Assembly: GCA_000934385.1 (NCBI GenBank)
Contig: KN880528.1
Coordinates: forward strand, 24,027 to 88,026
Direction of reading: 5' to 3'
Origin: Cylindrobasidium torrendii FP15055 ss-10
Lineage: Eukaryota > Basidiomycota > Agaricomycetes > Agaricales > Physalacriaceae
DNA: 64,000 bases
Position 1 is the stretch's first letter; the number at the start of each line of letters is the position of its first letter. The notes beneath the pieces are model-generated. The model was not told the DNA's origin. It worked only from the letters and a program-made list of their open reading frames with translations, and made no database searches. Position numbers and translations under genes: made by a program. Shown here one piece after another: positions 8,954 through 20,610 of the stretch.

Positions 8954-11151
8954 ATGCTAGCCATGGACAAGCTCGCTACTCTATCCCGCTTCAAGGCGAC
9001 GTGCCCATACCTCGGCCGCACCAAGCAATCGACCATTCGCTCGCTGTGCACCGCATCGTCGCCGCGTTATCCGTCTCTTACCAAGCTCACCGTCAAGGCT
9101 ACCAAATGCCCCGTCATGGGCCCAGCGCTCACGACCCGGTCCAAGGAACTCTCTGCCGGTTACGCTAGTGTCGCTGGCTCTGGCGACGTTGAGCAGATTC
9201 ACAAGGAGCAGGGCATTCATGTCCCAGAGGGCGCGTCCATCGAAATGTGCCCCCATGCGTCCGCGGCGCGCGCGGCCGCCCGCCGTGCTGAGGAACTCAC
9301 TGCGGCTACCAAGAAGAATGCTGGAAAGGCTTCTGGGTGCCCGTTCCACGCTGCAGGTCGTTCTCAGGAGGCATCCACTTCGACCAAGCCGGCTCATCCT
9401 GGAGGTTTCGACTACGACAAGTTCTTTGTCGACGAGCTCAACAAGAAACACCAGGACAAGTCCTATCGCTACTTCAATAACATCAACCGCCTCGCAAAGA
9501 AGTTCCCCATTGCTCATACAGCTGAGGTCACCGACGAAGTCCAAGTCTGGTGTTCAAATGATTACCTCGGTATGGGGAACAATCCCGTTGTGCTCGAGAC
9601 CATGCAGTGCGTGCCATAATGAAAAACTGGGTTTTTAGCTTTCTGACGCTGCTCTAGTCGTGTTCTGGACAAGTATGGCCACGGCGCAGGCGGGACCAGG
9701 AACATTGCCGGCAACGGTGCCTTGCATCTGCAGCTCGAAGAGGAGCTCGCGTCCCTTCACCGCAAGCAGGCGGCGCTTGTCTTTTCGTCGTGCTACGTCG
9801 CGAACGACGCTACTCTGTCCACTCTCGGGTCCAAGCTGCCCGGGTGTGTCATTTTCTCTGATCGCATGAACCACGCGTCCATGATTCAAGGTATCCGCCA
9901 TTCCAATGCAGAGAAGGTCATTTGGAACCACAATGACCTCGAGGACCTCGAGTCAAAGCTCAAGCAATACCCGAAGGAGACGCCCAAGATCATTGCATTC
10001 GAGAGCGTTTACTCCATGTGCGGCAGCATCGCCCCCATTCGTGAGATTTGCGACCTTGCCGACAAGTACGGCGCAATTACCTTCCTCGACGAGGTACATG
10101 CCGTTGGACTGTATGGATACCGTGGTGCTGGCGTCGCTGAGCACCTCGACTACGATGCACACAAGGCTGCCGGCAATTCGTCCGATGCGATTCCCGGAAC
10201 TGTCATGGACCGCATCGACATCATCACTGGTGCGTTCGACTTCTCCCATAATTTTATCATCATGCTCACGTGCATTATGTAGGTACCCTCGGGAAGGCTT
10301 ACGGTGCAGTTGGAGGTTACATTGCTGGCTCAGACGACTTCGTCGACATGATCCGGTCCTACGCACCCGGATTCATCTTCACGACATCTTTGCCCCCTGC
10401 TACCGTTGCTGGTGCTCAAGCTAGTCTTGCGTATCAGAAGGAATTCGTTGGCGACCGTCAGCTGAAGCAGGTCAATGTCCGTGAGGTCAAGCGCAGACTC
10501 ACAGAGCTTGACATCCCCATTGTGTACGTTGTATTCTTGGATCATGTCACTCTTTCTGATGTTCTCTTTAGCCCTGGTACCTCTCATATCGTCCCCGTCT
10601 TTGTTGGTGATGCTGCGCTTGCGAAGGAGGCATCCGACCGACTTCTCATCGAGCACGATATCTACGTTCAGTCTATCAACTACCCGACCGTCGCTCGTGG
10701 CGAAGAACGTCTTCGTATCACCGTCACTCCTCGTCATACTCTCGAGCAGATGGACAAACTCATCGGCGCCGTTGATCAGATCTTCACTGAGCTCAACATC
10801 AACCGTCTTAGCAAATGGAAGGCAATTGGCGGTCGTGCAGGTGTTGGTTGCGCAGAAGCAGAGGCGGCAGCATCTGAGCCGATGTGGAACGATGAACAAC
10901 TTGGGTACCTCGATGGAACGACGCCGACGACGCTCAGAGATGGTCAGAAGGATGTCGTCTGCGAGAAGGGTGTGAAGGCTGCGCGTGGGCGGTTCTCAAG
11001 GTTGTTGGGAAAGAAGGAGGGCCCTCTCGAACCCAACCGTACCGTTGTCGCGTCGAATGTGCTCAAGTTTAAGGCATCGGCAGTGGGCAAGACACCGTTT
11101 GTGGTTGAGGAAATGCAGCCTGCGCAGGGTGTAGTCGATGTCGGGGCGTAA
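8954..11151 (+). CDS. HEM1: 5-aminolevulinate synthase, mitochondrial
   Basis: Condenses glycine and succinyl-CoA, the first step of heme synthesis, in the mitochondrial matrix. The ~150-residue leader has Cys-Pro motifs at C17 (ATCPYLG), C52 (TKCPVMG), C99 (EMCPHAS) and C129 (SGCPFHA), typical of heme-regulatory motifs. The catalytic core begins [20 protein letters not shown] and includes [84 protein letters not shown] and [16 protein letters not shown] with the PLP lysine. The end carries a long variable tail beyond [11 protein letters not shown]. Introns near 9607-9658, 10230-10281 and 10526-10571. A second Met lies three codons after the first. Confidence 0.96.
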
Positions 11152-11919
11152 TGGTCTATCGGCATCCAGTATGTAATTTAGATAGGAGTAATGCCACCTA
11201 GGTGGTTGTCGTTCATTACTGATGGTACTGATTGTTTTGCGTTGTTTCAATGGAGGAATTAGTACTTAGAACTGAAAGTCAGACAAGTGGGGTTCGAGCT
11301 TTGAGAAATCGCTGTTGGTGAACTGCGGTCGCTGGAGGGGAGGCGTGCCGCCTGAATTCGAGCTTTTGAGTCCTTACTCTCGATTTCCCCGCTCTTAATT
11401 GCCAACGGCTTATGATTTGTTGCACTCACTTGCCTTTTGTCAGTTCTAACTCCTGTGAAACTATGCAGTCTCGCCGGGCCACGGGAAGTCAAGGATAGCG
11501 CTCTGAAGAGGATCTAGTCCTTCATCGAACTCAGACATCCGCATATCAAGTCCTTCACTTCAGCTAGCAAGGCTTGTTGCGCAATAGAGATTTCCAGGAG
11601 ATTGCTGTCTGTAGCAGTCATATCAAGTGTCCCGGATTCTTGAGAGCATTGCAGTCTGTTCTAATGTCGATGGGCTTGAAATACTGAAATTGTGAATTGA
11701 AAGCAGGTCCCTCAGAGTTAAATAGGATGGCGGGATGTCGCCGAGTAAGGTTCTATCCGTGGCACGGTCGGAAATGCGAAACCCGGCATCAACGAAGGTC
11801 ATGGTGGCAGGAGAGAAGAGCCGTGGCACCGGTCCCCGGCTCGTTGTTTGCCGAACCCCACTTGAGTACAAATATTGCCACCGCTACCCCGCGATCGAGC
11901 ACCGTTCGTTTCTCCCATC
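11152..11919. other. Intergenic region without a supported gene
   Basis: 768 bp between HEM1 and the acyl-CoA dehydrogenase. Short ORFs occur on both strands (for example 82 codons at 11623-11871 minus), but none has recognisable domains or convincing splice partners. The part next to 11,920 should be the promoter of the dehydrogenase. Confidence 0.4.
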
Positions 11920-13835
11920 ATGCCCTCCCATCCAGTCGTCGCTCTAACATCAGAATCGTCATGGGCTATGGTGCGTGCTTCGACGCTGGCGCGCGTGTTG
12001 TCTCACATTTGTTAGATAGAAGACAAGTTCAGTGATTATGGGAAGGAGACACTAGCAAAGCTTGTCGCGTTCCTCGAGGTAGATAGTCCTCAGATGGACG
12101 AAACTGCTACAAGCTCACTCTCTCATAGGCTGAGGTGTATCCCGCATCAAAGTTGGCGCATGCGCAGATCCCCAAGGACCCCGAGCAGCGGTGGAAGACT
12201 GTCGTTCCCATCATTGAGGAACTGAAAGTGAAAGCGCGCAAACTTGGCCTCTGGAACCTCTTCCTCAGTAAGACCCACTATCCCAAACATGGTGTTCCTC
12301 TATCCAATCTCGAGGTATGCCACTTGCATCTCCATTGCTATCGCTCGTGCTGAGTTGGCGTTTAGTATGCCGTGATGGCAGAGTTGATGGGCCGAGGCGG
12401 TCCCATGGCCTCCCAAGTTTTCAACTGTTCCGCCCCGGACACAGGAAATATGGGTAAGAAACTGCAGTCTGACTCTAAAGGGTGCTGTCTCTCATCGTCC
12501 GTCAGAGGTGCTAGCGCGTTATGGCTCTCCAGAACAGCAGGAGAAGTGGCTGGTTCCGCTTCTCAATGGCGAGACCCGCTCAGCCTTTTCCATGACGGAG
12601 CGCTTTGGTACGTATCCCTGCCTTGTTCTTTCGCTCGTTGCTGATTGTAATATCTTTAGTCGCTTCCTCTGACGCGACAAATATCCAGACCTCCATTCGT
12701 CAGGAAGGCAATGATATTGTGATTAACGGGCATAAATGGTACGCCAGCTGAGAACTGCTACATGTGCGAGGCGCTGACCTATACCGCAGGTACATCAGCG
12801 GCGCTGGTGATCCACGCACCGTCCTCCATCTCGTCATGGGCAAGAGCGACCCGAAGAACAAGAGTGCGTACAACCAGCAGAGTGTTGTCATTGTTCCGTC
12901 AAATGCGCCTGGAGTTACCGTCGTCCGCCCTATGGGCGTCTTTGGCTATGATGATGCGCCAGAGGGTCACTGCGAAGTGATTTATGATAACGTCCGGGTG
13001 CCGCTGTCCAACCTCGTTCTGGGCTGGGGCAGAGGATTCGAGGTAAAGCCGCCGCAACATGTCAAATCATCAAAAAGACTAATAGGTTATTTGTAGATTA
13101 TTCAAGGCCGTCTTGGGTGTGCTATATTCGCTTGATGTCTTGTGTTAACAATGTGCTGATATTGATTTCGTAGCCCCGGCCGCATCCATCACTGCATGCG
13201 CACAATTGGCTCTGCGTCCGTCGCACTCGACACTATGCTGCAGCGCGTCACCGACCCTTCGAGAAAGACATTTGGCAAGTACTTGTACCAACATGGTGTG
13301 TATTGACCTGTCCTTTCCAATCATTCATCCTACAACTTCTCATAGGTACCGTCGTTGCGGACATTGCAAAGTCGCGCGCGGAAATTGAGTCGGCCAGATT
13401 GCTCGTTCTCAGTGCGGCGCTCATGGTCTGTCGCTTCCGCCTTTCAAATGACTCACTTGGTTTACCGTTCTCTAGATCGATAATCACAAGGCTAAGGGTG
13501 CGCTCAAGGAGATTGGAATTGCCAAGGTATGCTCGTCACAAGTCTGGATGTTCGACTGTTTGCTAATATGGTGTGCTCAGTTCGTTGTCCCATCCATGGC
13601 ACTTGGTGTCATCGACCGCGCGATCCAGTCCTTCGGAGCGGAAGGTGTTTCTCAAGATCAAGAGCTTGCCGAGATGTGGGCAGGCATTCGCACGCTACGT
13701 CTTGCGGACGGTCCCGACGCCGTGCACATCCAGCAGATTGGGCAGAGGGAGCTGAAGCGGGTGCCCGAGCTTGTCAAAAAGACTACAGAGCGCAAGATCA
13801 AGGAGAAGGCTCTCTTCCAGGCGGCTAAGCTCTGA
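11920..13835 (+). CDS. Acyl-CoA dehydrogenase, ACAD10/11-like
   Basis: FAD-dependent acyl-CoA dehydrogenase, probably mitochondrial or peroxisomal fatty-acid oxidation. From [17 protein letters not shown] the spliced product continues [152 protein letters not shown] and [20 protein letters not shown]. These match the N-terminal, middle (TE...SSDATN flavin loop) and C-terminal helical domains of ACAD10/11. The kinase-like domain fused in animal ACAD10/11 is absent. About ten short introns interrupt it. No clear N-terminal targeting sequence is visible. Confidence 0.9.
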
Positions 13836-14461
13836 TTCTGAATTTATGTAATTCTAGTGAAGTGTTTTTGGATGTGGATTTGAGTGTACGATAGATGCTT
13901 CGTCGATTCAACAGAGTTGCATGAATTCACTTGAGTGACCAACCATGAGGTGAAATCCTTCGAGAGAACTACAGCGTCTTGACGCGGGCTTTCACTGGCA
14001 TGTCTCCTTCCTGATTGATTTATGCCGTCAAGGTTTAACTAGTAGCAGATGCAAGCTAAGCGGCGCCGTGTTGCTTGTACAGCTAGTGCCATACTTTATC
14101 AAAGCCGACAATCAGAACGTTGTATGCAGCAAAAGTAAGCCCAACGAGATGGTCACTGATGATTTTGTATCGTCTGCACCGTCGATTCTACGTGACGACA
14201 CAATAATATCACACCGCCTTGTGTATATTGCCAGCTATATACTCGCCCGTAGATTCGGACTCAGACAAGGAAACATTTTTATTATGCTTCAGGCAGGGGC
14301 GCCTGCAGTTATTGTTAGTCTGGCCACTGGTGCCACCCAAGGAACGAAAGACCACAAAAAGACCAAGTTGGAAGTGATCGAACGCACATGACGTACGGCG
14401 GAACTATCCACGTGGTCATTTGTTCTCTCCTCCGATCCCTCACAGCACTCCTTGAACCCCC
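13836..14461. other. Intergenic region without a supported gene
   Basis: 626 bp. An uninterrupted 107-codon ORF at 14068-14391 (plus) shows no domain or composition like its neighbours and probably is chance. The last ~70 bp before the Pab2-like start are pyrimidine-rich, as expected of a promoter. Confidence 0.4.
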
Positions 14462-15336
14462 ATGGCCGACACCGAAACAACCCATCCCCCAGCCGCGGCT
14501 GCAGAGCTAGAGAACATGGATGATGATATCTCTGAAGAGGACAAGGTGCGTGGAAAAACTAGTCTCCAGCAATTGTGGCAAGGCATGGTAAGAGCGTTGT
14601 ACTGACGCTTTGATTCGTGTAGGAAATCATGTTGATGAAGAAACGCGTAGAGGAGATGGAAGCCGAGGCGGCGAAGCTGCGCGAGATGCAAGCCGAAGTG
14701 GAACGCCAGAGCGAGGCGGCGCAGGAGGGTAGTGCATCTGGTGACACTGAGACGCAAAGTGCAGAGGATCAGAATGCCACGGATATACGGAGCGTTTATG
14801 TGGGAAATGTGCGTGCTCTTGCCGTCTCCATTCTAGTATACTTACTGTGGCCACAGGTGGACTACAATGCCACTCCAGAGGAAATACAAGGACACTTCCA
14901 AGCATGCGGAGTGATCAACCGTGTCACTATTCTCTGCGACAAGTTCACTGGCCATCCGAAAGGGTATGCCCCACTCTATATACTTTCCCCGTCCACTCAC
15001 ACGAATGTAGATACGCGTATGTGGAATTCTCTGAGCCTGAACATGTTGATGCTGCTGTGGCCATGAATGAGTCTCTGTTCCGCGGCCGTTTGATCAAGGT
15101 GCGTGCACAAGCACTCAAAATATGAATATGTCTAACTGGATTGTAGGTAACTGCGAAAAGGACTAACATCCCGGGATTCAATAAGCGTGGCCGTGGTCGG
15201 GGAGGATACCGTGGGGGGTACCGTGGAGGATACCAGGGCTACCAACCTTACAGGGCTCGTGGCAGGTTCGTCAATATCTCGAGTCCTTTCTCAAGTATAC
15301 TAACTGTCTGTAAGGGGCCGTGGTCGCGGGTATTAA
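14462..15336 (+). CDS. PAB2: Poly(A)-binding protein 2 / PABPN1-type RRM protein
   Basis: Nuclear poly(A)-binding protein acting in polyadenylation and exosome-linked RNA decay. The N-terminus is acidic ([14 protein letters not shown]), followed by a coiled-coil segment ([20 protein letters not shown]...), then one RRM: RSVYVGN (RNP2), [56 protein letters not shown] (RNP1) and [20 protein letters not shown]. The tail is an RG-rich stretch ([20 protein letters not shown]) ending RGRGRGY. This order (coiled coil, RRM, RGG tail) is that of fission-yeast Pab2 and human PABPN1. Introns near 14546-14623, 14810-14857, 14964-15010, 15099-15147 and 15264-15316. Stop TAA 15334-15336. Confidence 0.9.
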
Positions 15337-15539
15337 GTAGTCTTTAGCTTGTGCATAGGTCGTACTCTGCGTTGTATAGCTTAATCTATAAAATTACATA
15401 TACATTGTGCTCTTTTGTAATAACACCATTTGTGTGTGCCCATGGCTCGAATTAGGCAGCATAAAACCGACAAAAGAGTGCGTCTAAAATGCGCGATCTT
15501 GTGCCAAAAGCGGCAAGTCCGACTTTCACCTTGCCCACC

Positions 15540-16091
15540 ATGTTGCCCAACCTTGCCCGCTGGGCGTCGCGCTCGCTGGCGACCTCGACGCGCACCTTTG
15601 CCACTGCTGCCACTGAGGCGGCACCCGAAGTGCGCGCGTACCCGTTCTCGACCAATGCCATTGTACATCCCGAGCCCATCAAGCGGTCCATTCCTGCACA
15701 CGTCCACAAAGGCCGCGGCATCATGCCCTACCTCATAAAAACACTCGGACCAGCCGACAAACGTGAAATGATATGGAGGCTGTTCAACCGCAAGTCACCC
15801 GAGCATCTCATCCCCGGCTCGATTGTGTCGGTCACGCAGGAGCATGCACCAACTCAGTTTACTGGCGTGTTATTGGCCGTACGGAGGAGGGGTGTTGACT
15901 CGACGTTACTGGTGCGGAACATTGTAAACAGGACAGGTGTGGAGATACAGGTGCACGCAATGTCGCCCCATGTGAAGGAAATCAAGTTGTTGAGGAAGCC
16001 GGTGAAGAGGACGAAGAGGGCCAAGCTCTATTTCCTTCGCGACGACCCTGACAAGATGAGCCAAATTGCGTCCAGTGCCAGGAAGCTATAG
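15540..16091 (+). CDS. IMG1: Mitochondrial large-subunit ribosomal protein bL19m
   Basis: Component of the mitochondrial large ribosomal subunit. From the ATG at 15540 the leader MLPNLARWASRSLATSTRTF is a good mitochondrial targeting sequence; an in-frame ATG at 15489 would add 17 residues (MRDLVPKAASP...) and weaken it. The bL19 fold follows: MPYLIKTLGPADKREMIWRL, HLIPGSIVSVTQEHAPTQFT, GVLLAVRRRGVDSTLLVRNI and EIQVHAMSPHVKEIKLLRKP, ending in a basic tail (KRTKRAKLYFLRDDPDKMSQ). The coding part is a single exon, which is unusual in this window. An intron-like sequence follows the stop. Confidence 0.92.
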   Translation: MLPNLARWASRSLATSTRTFATAATEAAPEVRAYPFSTNAIVHPEPIKRSIPAHVHKGRGIMPYLIKTLGPADKREMIWRLFNRKSPEHLIPGSIVSVTQEHAPTQFTGVLLAVRRRGVDSTLLVRNIVNRTGVEIQVHAMSPHVKEIKLLRKPVKRTKRAKLYFLRDDPDKMSQIASSARKL

Positions 16092-16312
16092 GCGGTGAGT
16101 ATGACCATTTCTCCTTGGCCCCCGCAACTCATGACTGCTTGCAGGAATCTTCGTTCTACTATCTACCTTACCTTTGCACCAGTACCTATAATATATATTT
16201 CCGACTCTTGTGCGCGAAATTTGACTGCTTTTTTGGTGTGAACAGCTTTGGAATAGAATTATGCATTTCGCTGATGTGAGCTGCGCGACTAAACTTGCTT
16301 CTTCCCGCCATC

Positions 16313-18106
16313 ATGGCTCCCAGCCGCCCTCGGTCCCTCCGCCAATCGACCTTCAATTCGAAACGCAACATATCTCCCGGACCGCCTTCTCCCACTTTCT
16401 CTGATACCACCAACGCCGACGCCATGAATTTCGGCAGGGATGGGCCTGAGAAGATCATAACCAGGGCAGACCTAAAGACGAGTATGGCCGCCTACGAGCA
16501 GGTGCGCAACTATTGCGCCTTGAATACACTGCCTGACGATGCCATCCTAGCTTATGGCGACGTCGGCGAACTACAGGAATGCGCTGGCGGAGATGTCCAA
16601 GGCTACAGCTGCCTATGCGGATGCCATGGAGGCCTGTAGCAGGTGTGTGCAATCTCTCACAGTGTACAGTGCTTTTAACACCTCTTATCAGCCTCAAGGG
16701 TCCTTCATACGAGGCTGGAACTCGATTACAAGCATCCTCGGGCGTCCACCATCTCATCGGGAACCATTGGACAGTCCTAGTGCGCCACTGCCCTGCCACT
16801 AAGTCTACATCGCCCTGATAGCTTTGCAGGCAGACACTATTGACAAGAAGTTTGAGAAACCTTTGCGACAGCACCTCGACGGCTACAAGAGTGTAGTCAA
16901 TGTGCGTCGAGCGCCATCAAAACTCGACATTTGGCTGATAGGACTTGTACAGGAACGTTCGGCATCCTATGAGCGGGCTCTCCGGGAGAAGAGTCGCATC
17001 ATCAAGGAGACGGAAACACGCAATATGAAGCGGGGCAAAGACAGAAGTACAAATGGCGTTATGGACGGGGTGTGTCATGACTGAATTTCTTTACAGACTT
17101 GCAGAATTTCCGCCAAGCATTGTCTGTTCTTCAACGTCAGGTAGACGATCTGGACGACTTGAAGGTAGCGCACTACAGGGAGATCATCGAGCATGAGGAG
17201 GAAGTGTGGAATGTGGTGCAGTCCAAGGTTTGTTCTCGCCGCTCACTATCCGACCCCCGTTCTGATCTCTATTCGAGATATGCATTGTCGTTCGCTCGAC
17301 AATGGACGTATTCGACCGCTTCACTTCCAAAGCGTATGTTATCGTTGCGTCTTATCACGACCGCGCTAACCCAGAACAGGTCTGATCCTGTCATCGAGCT
17401 CATGTTGCAAGCGGTCCCAGATCCATTTGACTCGTACGGGCCACCGCAGTCTGAGAATCACATCTTTAGCATTCTGCCTCCACTCTCCATTATGACTTCG
17501 AGCACTTCAGCCACACCCGTGATGACAACGCCTGAGATGGATCCAATGGACGGCCTACCGTCCGCCGATTCAACGAACAGCAGACATAACTCTTGGACTG
17601 GATTCCCTCCAGAAGCGACGGCATGGGCTTCGCCAGCCACGTCTCCGCCTCGGTCGAAATCACCGCCGACTAGTAGGAACGCTATACCGCCGCGTCGACG
17701 TTCCGACTCGAGCAACTTAAGGAGCGTGTTAACGGCCATCGACGAGAAACCTTTGCGACAGTCCAGCCACTCGTCGCAGACGACGGTGACGGAGAGACCG
17801 ACGAATGGAGGGACGTCCCAGTCGACACCGCTGATGCCGGAGAGGAAATCAACTTGGTCATGGGCAAGCCCATTCGGATATGGACAAAGTCCCTACAGCG
17901 ATACCGAGGGAAGCGATGATGGGACAGAAACGACACGGTCGCCGTATGGAGGAAGTGATACTGGACTCGCCGTGGCCACACATGCCGAGGGCACAGACGC
18001 ATCAGCAGAACTCACTCCCAGAAATTCGACATTTATGAGTATCCCGCCGCCGGATGAAGTCCCTAAGGAGGAGAATGCACCGGCGGTTTTTCCAATAGCG
18101 ACGTGA
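16313..18106 (+). CDS. Ivy1-like BAR/I-BAR domain protein
   Basis: Resembles fungal Ivy1, a phospholipid-binding coiled-coil protein at the vacuole that interacts with Ypt7 and Vps33 in yeast. N-terminus basic and Ser-rich (MAPSRPRSLRQSTFNSKRN). The helical domain reads KIITRADLKTSMAAYEQ, LMATSANYRNALAEMSKATA, YADAMEACSRLKGPSYEAGT, HHLIGNHWTVLADTIDKKFE, KPLRQHLDGYKSVVNERSAS, YERALREKSRIIKETETRNM, LQNFRQALSVLQRQVDDLDD and LKVAHYREIIEHEEEVWNVV, a long antiparallel coiled coil. The last ~230 residues are Pro/Ser/Thr-rich and probably disordered. Several introns of about 50 nt lie near 16500-16550, 16640-16690, 16760-16830, 16903-16952, 17050-17095 and 17229-17380. Confidence 0.8.
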
Positions 18107-18395
18107 ACATGGCGCGGGCGCTGGCTTTTTGAAGCAACATATGGACTCTACCTTTTTTTCGCAGGACCTTGCTATCCCTTTCTATCCAGCTGTACCTTTA
18201 TGAAAATCATGCAGTCTTCAAGAAGCGCTATTATTCTATCTACACCCCGTTAGGCTGCCAATACAGAGCTTGGAATGTCACTCCACATATTCCATGGCAT
18301 GGTTAGTACAAGAGCGTAACGCCGGTCTATCACCGCCAAGTCTGCTTTTCATTGCTTCTGCACTCTGGTCTTTACTTTTCCTCTCACTAACCACC
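18107..18395. promoter_or_regulatory. Intergenic / promoter of the first BTB gene
   Basis: 289 bp between the Ivy1-like stop and the preferred BTB start. The BTB frame stays open back to an ATG at 18270, but that extension is hydrophobic and lacks the counterpart in the second BTB gene. Confidence 0.4.
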
Positions 18396-19411
18396 ATGTT
18401 GGTGCAGACTCCTTTGGCAGATGCTATAGTCGGAGCTTCACCATTCGATGACCCGGAGCGCGCAGACCTCGCAGTACGAACGACCGACAACCGACTGCTC
18501 TTCGTCTACAAGGCACACCTTGTTGAGGCATCCCCATTCTTCGCCAGCCTTTTGTCAGACGACAGTGCAGACGGTTTGGAAAAGTACAAAGGCCTGCCCG
18601 TCTTTTCTGTATTCGAAGATAACCGAACCATGCACTTTATCCTTCGCCTCTGCTCATCGTGCGCTATCACCGTCGCGGAGTTACTCACTGTCGCCACCGA
18701 GTGCCCCATCACCGACACACTCGACAAATACTTGATGGAAGCGCCCCAAGAGCGTATCGCCGACATTATTCGCGAGGCTGCCACAAGCTCCCTTCTCGCG
18801 CAGGATCCACTCTGTGTTTTTGGGTTAGCACGAATGTACCGAATGCCGGATCTGGCGCTGGAGGCTGCACGTCAGACGCTCAACATGGCCGTCAGCGAGT
18901 GGCCGTCAGGTAGACGAGAGAGCCTCAGAGCTCTATCTGGCCTGGACTACCAGCGCTTAGTGCGATATCATGATAAATGCGGGCAGGTGGCTGTCGAAGC
19001 GGCGGGTATCGAGCTAAAGCCATGGGGGACGTGTTTTCGGTGCGATTCATCGAGCACCGTGTATCAGTATCTGCATCTTGGACGCAGAGGGTTCGCTATC
19101 GATTTGTATAACAAAAACGTTTCGTTCAGCTACGAAGATATGCTTAAATTTGCGGCAATTGGGAGGATTGGAGAGATGTTTCGCAATAGGCCTGGGCGGA
19201 AGGTTTCTGCGGAGGAAATTGAACTGATATGTGGTGTGGCCGTTTCTCAGTGTGGCGGAACACAGTGGGAGGTTCGGGCGGCTATACAATGGGCGGTGGA
19301 TAGGCTGCAGGAGGACGTTGACCTTGCGATTTCAAGGGTGAGTTTATCTTTTTTTTGGGAGCGAACGTCACTGATTTTGCAATGATCTAGGTTCCTCTTT
19401 CGTTAGAATAG
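18396..19411 (+). CDS. BTB/POZ domain protein, copy 1
   Basis: Agaricomycete-type BTB protein of unknown role. From ATG 18396: MLVQTPLADAIVGASPFDDP, then the BTB core ERADLAVRTTDNRLLFVYKA and HLVEASPFFASLLSDDS, followed by helices (LLTVATECPITDTLDKYLME, LCVFGLARMYRMPDLALEAA). The C-terminal half has YHDKCG, CFRCDSSS and QCGGTQWEVRAAIQ, all conserved in copy 2. One intron (about 19338-19390) precedes the last exon, which encodes only VPLSLE and a TAG at 19409-19411; copy 2 has the same arrangement. BTB proteins often link substrates to Cul3 ligases or repress transcription; which applies here is unknown. Confidence 0.82.
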
Positions 19412-19561
19412 TAGGGCTGAATGATACGTCTAGTTGAATGCCTTGTTATTTGGCCAAAAGGCACAGTTGATTCCGAAAGGGTTCATGTGTTCTGTATGTT
19501 GATATTACTTCTTCAATCCCCCTTTAACAGTTGTTGTGATTGACGCTTGGGCCGTGATTTG

Positions 19562-19569
19562 TATAAAAG
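19562..19569 (+). promoter_or_regulatory. TATA box of BTB copy 2
   Basis: TATAAAAG, 39 bp before the start codon at 19608. The spacing implies a very short 5' leader. Confidence 0.55.
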
Positions 19570-19607
19570 GGGTCTACCACGTTATTCTCTCTCACTCTTC
19601 TACCACA

Positions 19608-20610
19608 ATGGCGACCGAAGCTATCGCCGTCCCAGGCCTTGCGCCATTCGATTCCGCGGCTCGAGCCGACCTCGTCTTACGCACGACGGACAACAAGCTC
19701 CTGTTCACATACAAAACCTACCTTACCGCCGTATCGCCCTTCTTCTCCAACCTCCTCTTGGATGGGAAAACGGACGAGTCATACCATGGCCTTCCTCTTT
19801 GCCCTGTTCTCGAGGACACTGGCACTATGCACTTCATTCTTCGGGTGTGCTCGCCTTATCATATCACTATCGACGATCTTCTTGTCGCTGCGACTGACTC
19901 CGCCGTCTTTGTTGCGCTCGACAAATACATGATGGATATACCTAAAGAGCGCATCGCGGGCATCATTCGAGATGGCGCGCGATATGTGGTCGCGGACAAT
20001 GCTCTTTCCATTTATGCACTGGCTTGTGCGTTTGGGTTGCGTGAGATAGCACAGGAGGCTGCGCGATACGCTATCGCTATCCCTGTGACCGACTGGATCA
20101 TGCCCGACAAGGTGGCCAGGATTCTCTCAAGCATGGACTATCATCGCCTACTTCGATACCACAACAAGTGCGGGGATGTCGTGCACAAGGCAGCAGCGAT
20201 TGGTTTAAAGACAAACGACAGCTCATTAAACTGTTTCCGGTGCCACTCAAAATCGGCTATGGTCCAATATCTTTGCATTGGGCCCCATGGATTTGCCATC
20301 CATCTTTATAATCGGACACACACATTTCGACATGAGCAACTTCCAGAGTATGCGGAGGTTGCACGCATCGCGAACTCGTATCGTCACCGACCTGGGCAAA
20401 AGATCAGCTTAGCCGATGTCGATTTCCTCTGCTCCCTCACGATGAGGCAATGTGGGGGGAGTCTTGTGGATGTTCGTCCAGCGATTCAAGCTGCCTTCGA
20501 CAAGGTACAAGAGGACGTAGCTGCCGCTATTGCAGAGGTATGTGCGGGTCCCAATTTGAGAAATTCGTGCCTTCTTAAATATCTCTTAGGTTCCTCTGTA
20601 TATCGACTAG
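19608..20610 (+). CDS. BTB/POZ domain protein, copy 2
   Basis: Tandem paralog of the upstream BTB gene. MATEAIAVPGLAPFDSAARA, then DLVLRTTDNKLLFTYKTYLT and AVSPFFSNLLLDGKTD form the BTB core; LDKYMMDIPKERIAGIIRDG matches LDKYLMEAPQERIADIIREA of copy 1. Conserved C-terminal features are YHNKCG, CFRCHSKSAMVQYL and QCGGSLVDVRPAIQ. An intron at about 20539-20589 (GTATGT...TTAG) leads to the mini-exon VPLYID and TAG at 20608-20610. The pair shares exon structure and is about 200 bp apart, so it arose by tandem duplication followed by clear divergence. The promoter has a TATA box. Confidence 0.83.

Noticed and set aside
14068..14391. 107-codon plus-strand ORF in the spacer before the Pab2-like gene
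   Set aside because: No domain, no splice partner, composition unlike the neighbours.
18270..18395. 42-residue N-terminal extension of BTB copy 1 with a hydrophobic segment
   Set aside because: Copy 2 starts at the equivalent of the later Met, and BTB proteins of this type have no signal peptide.
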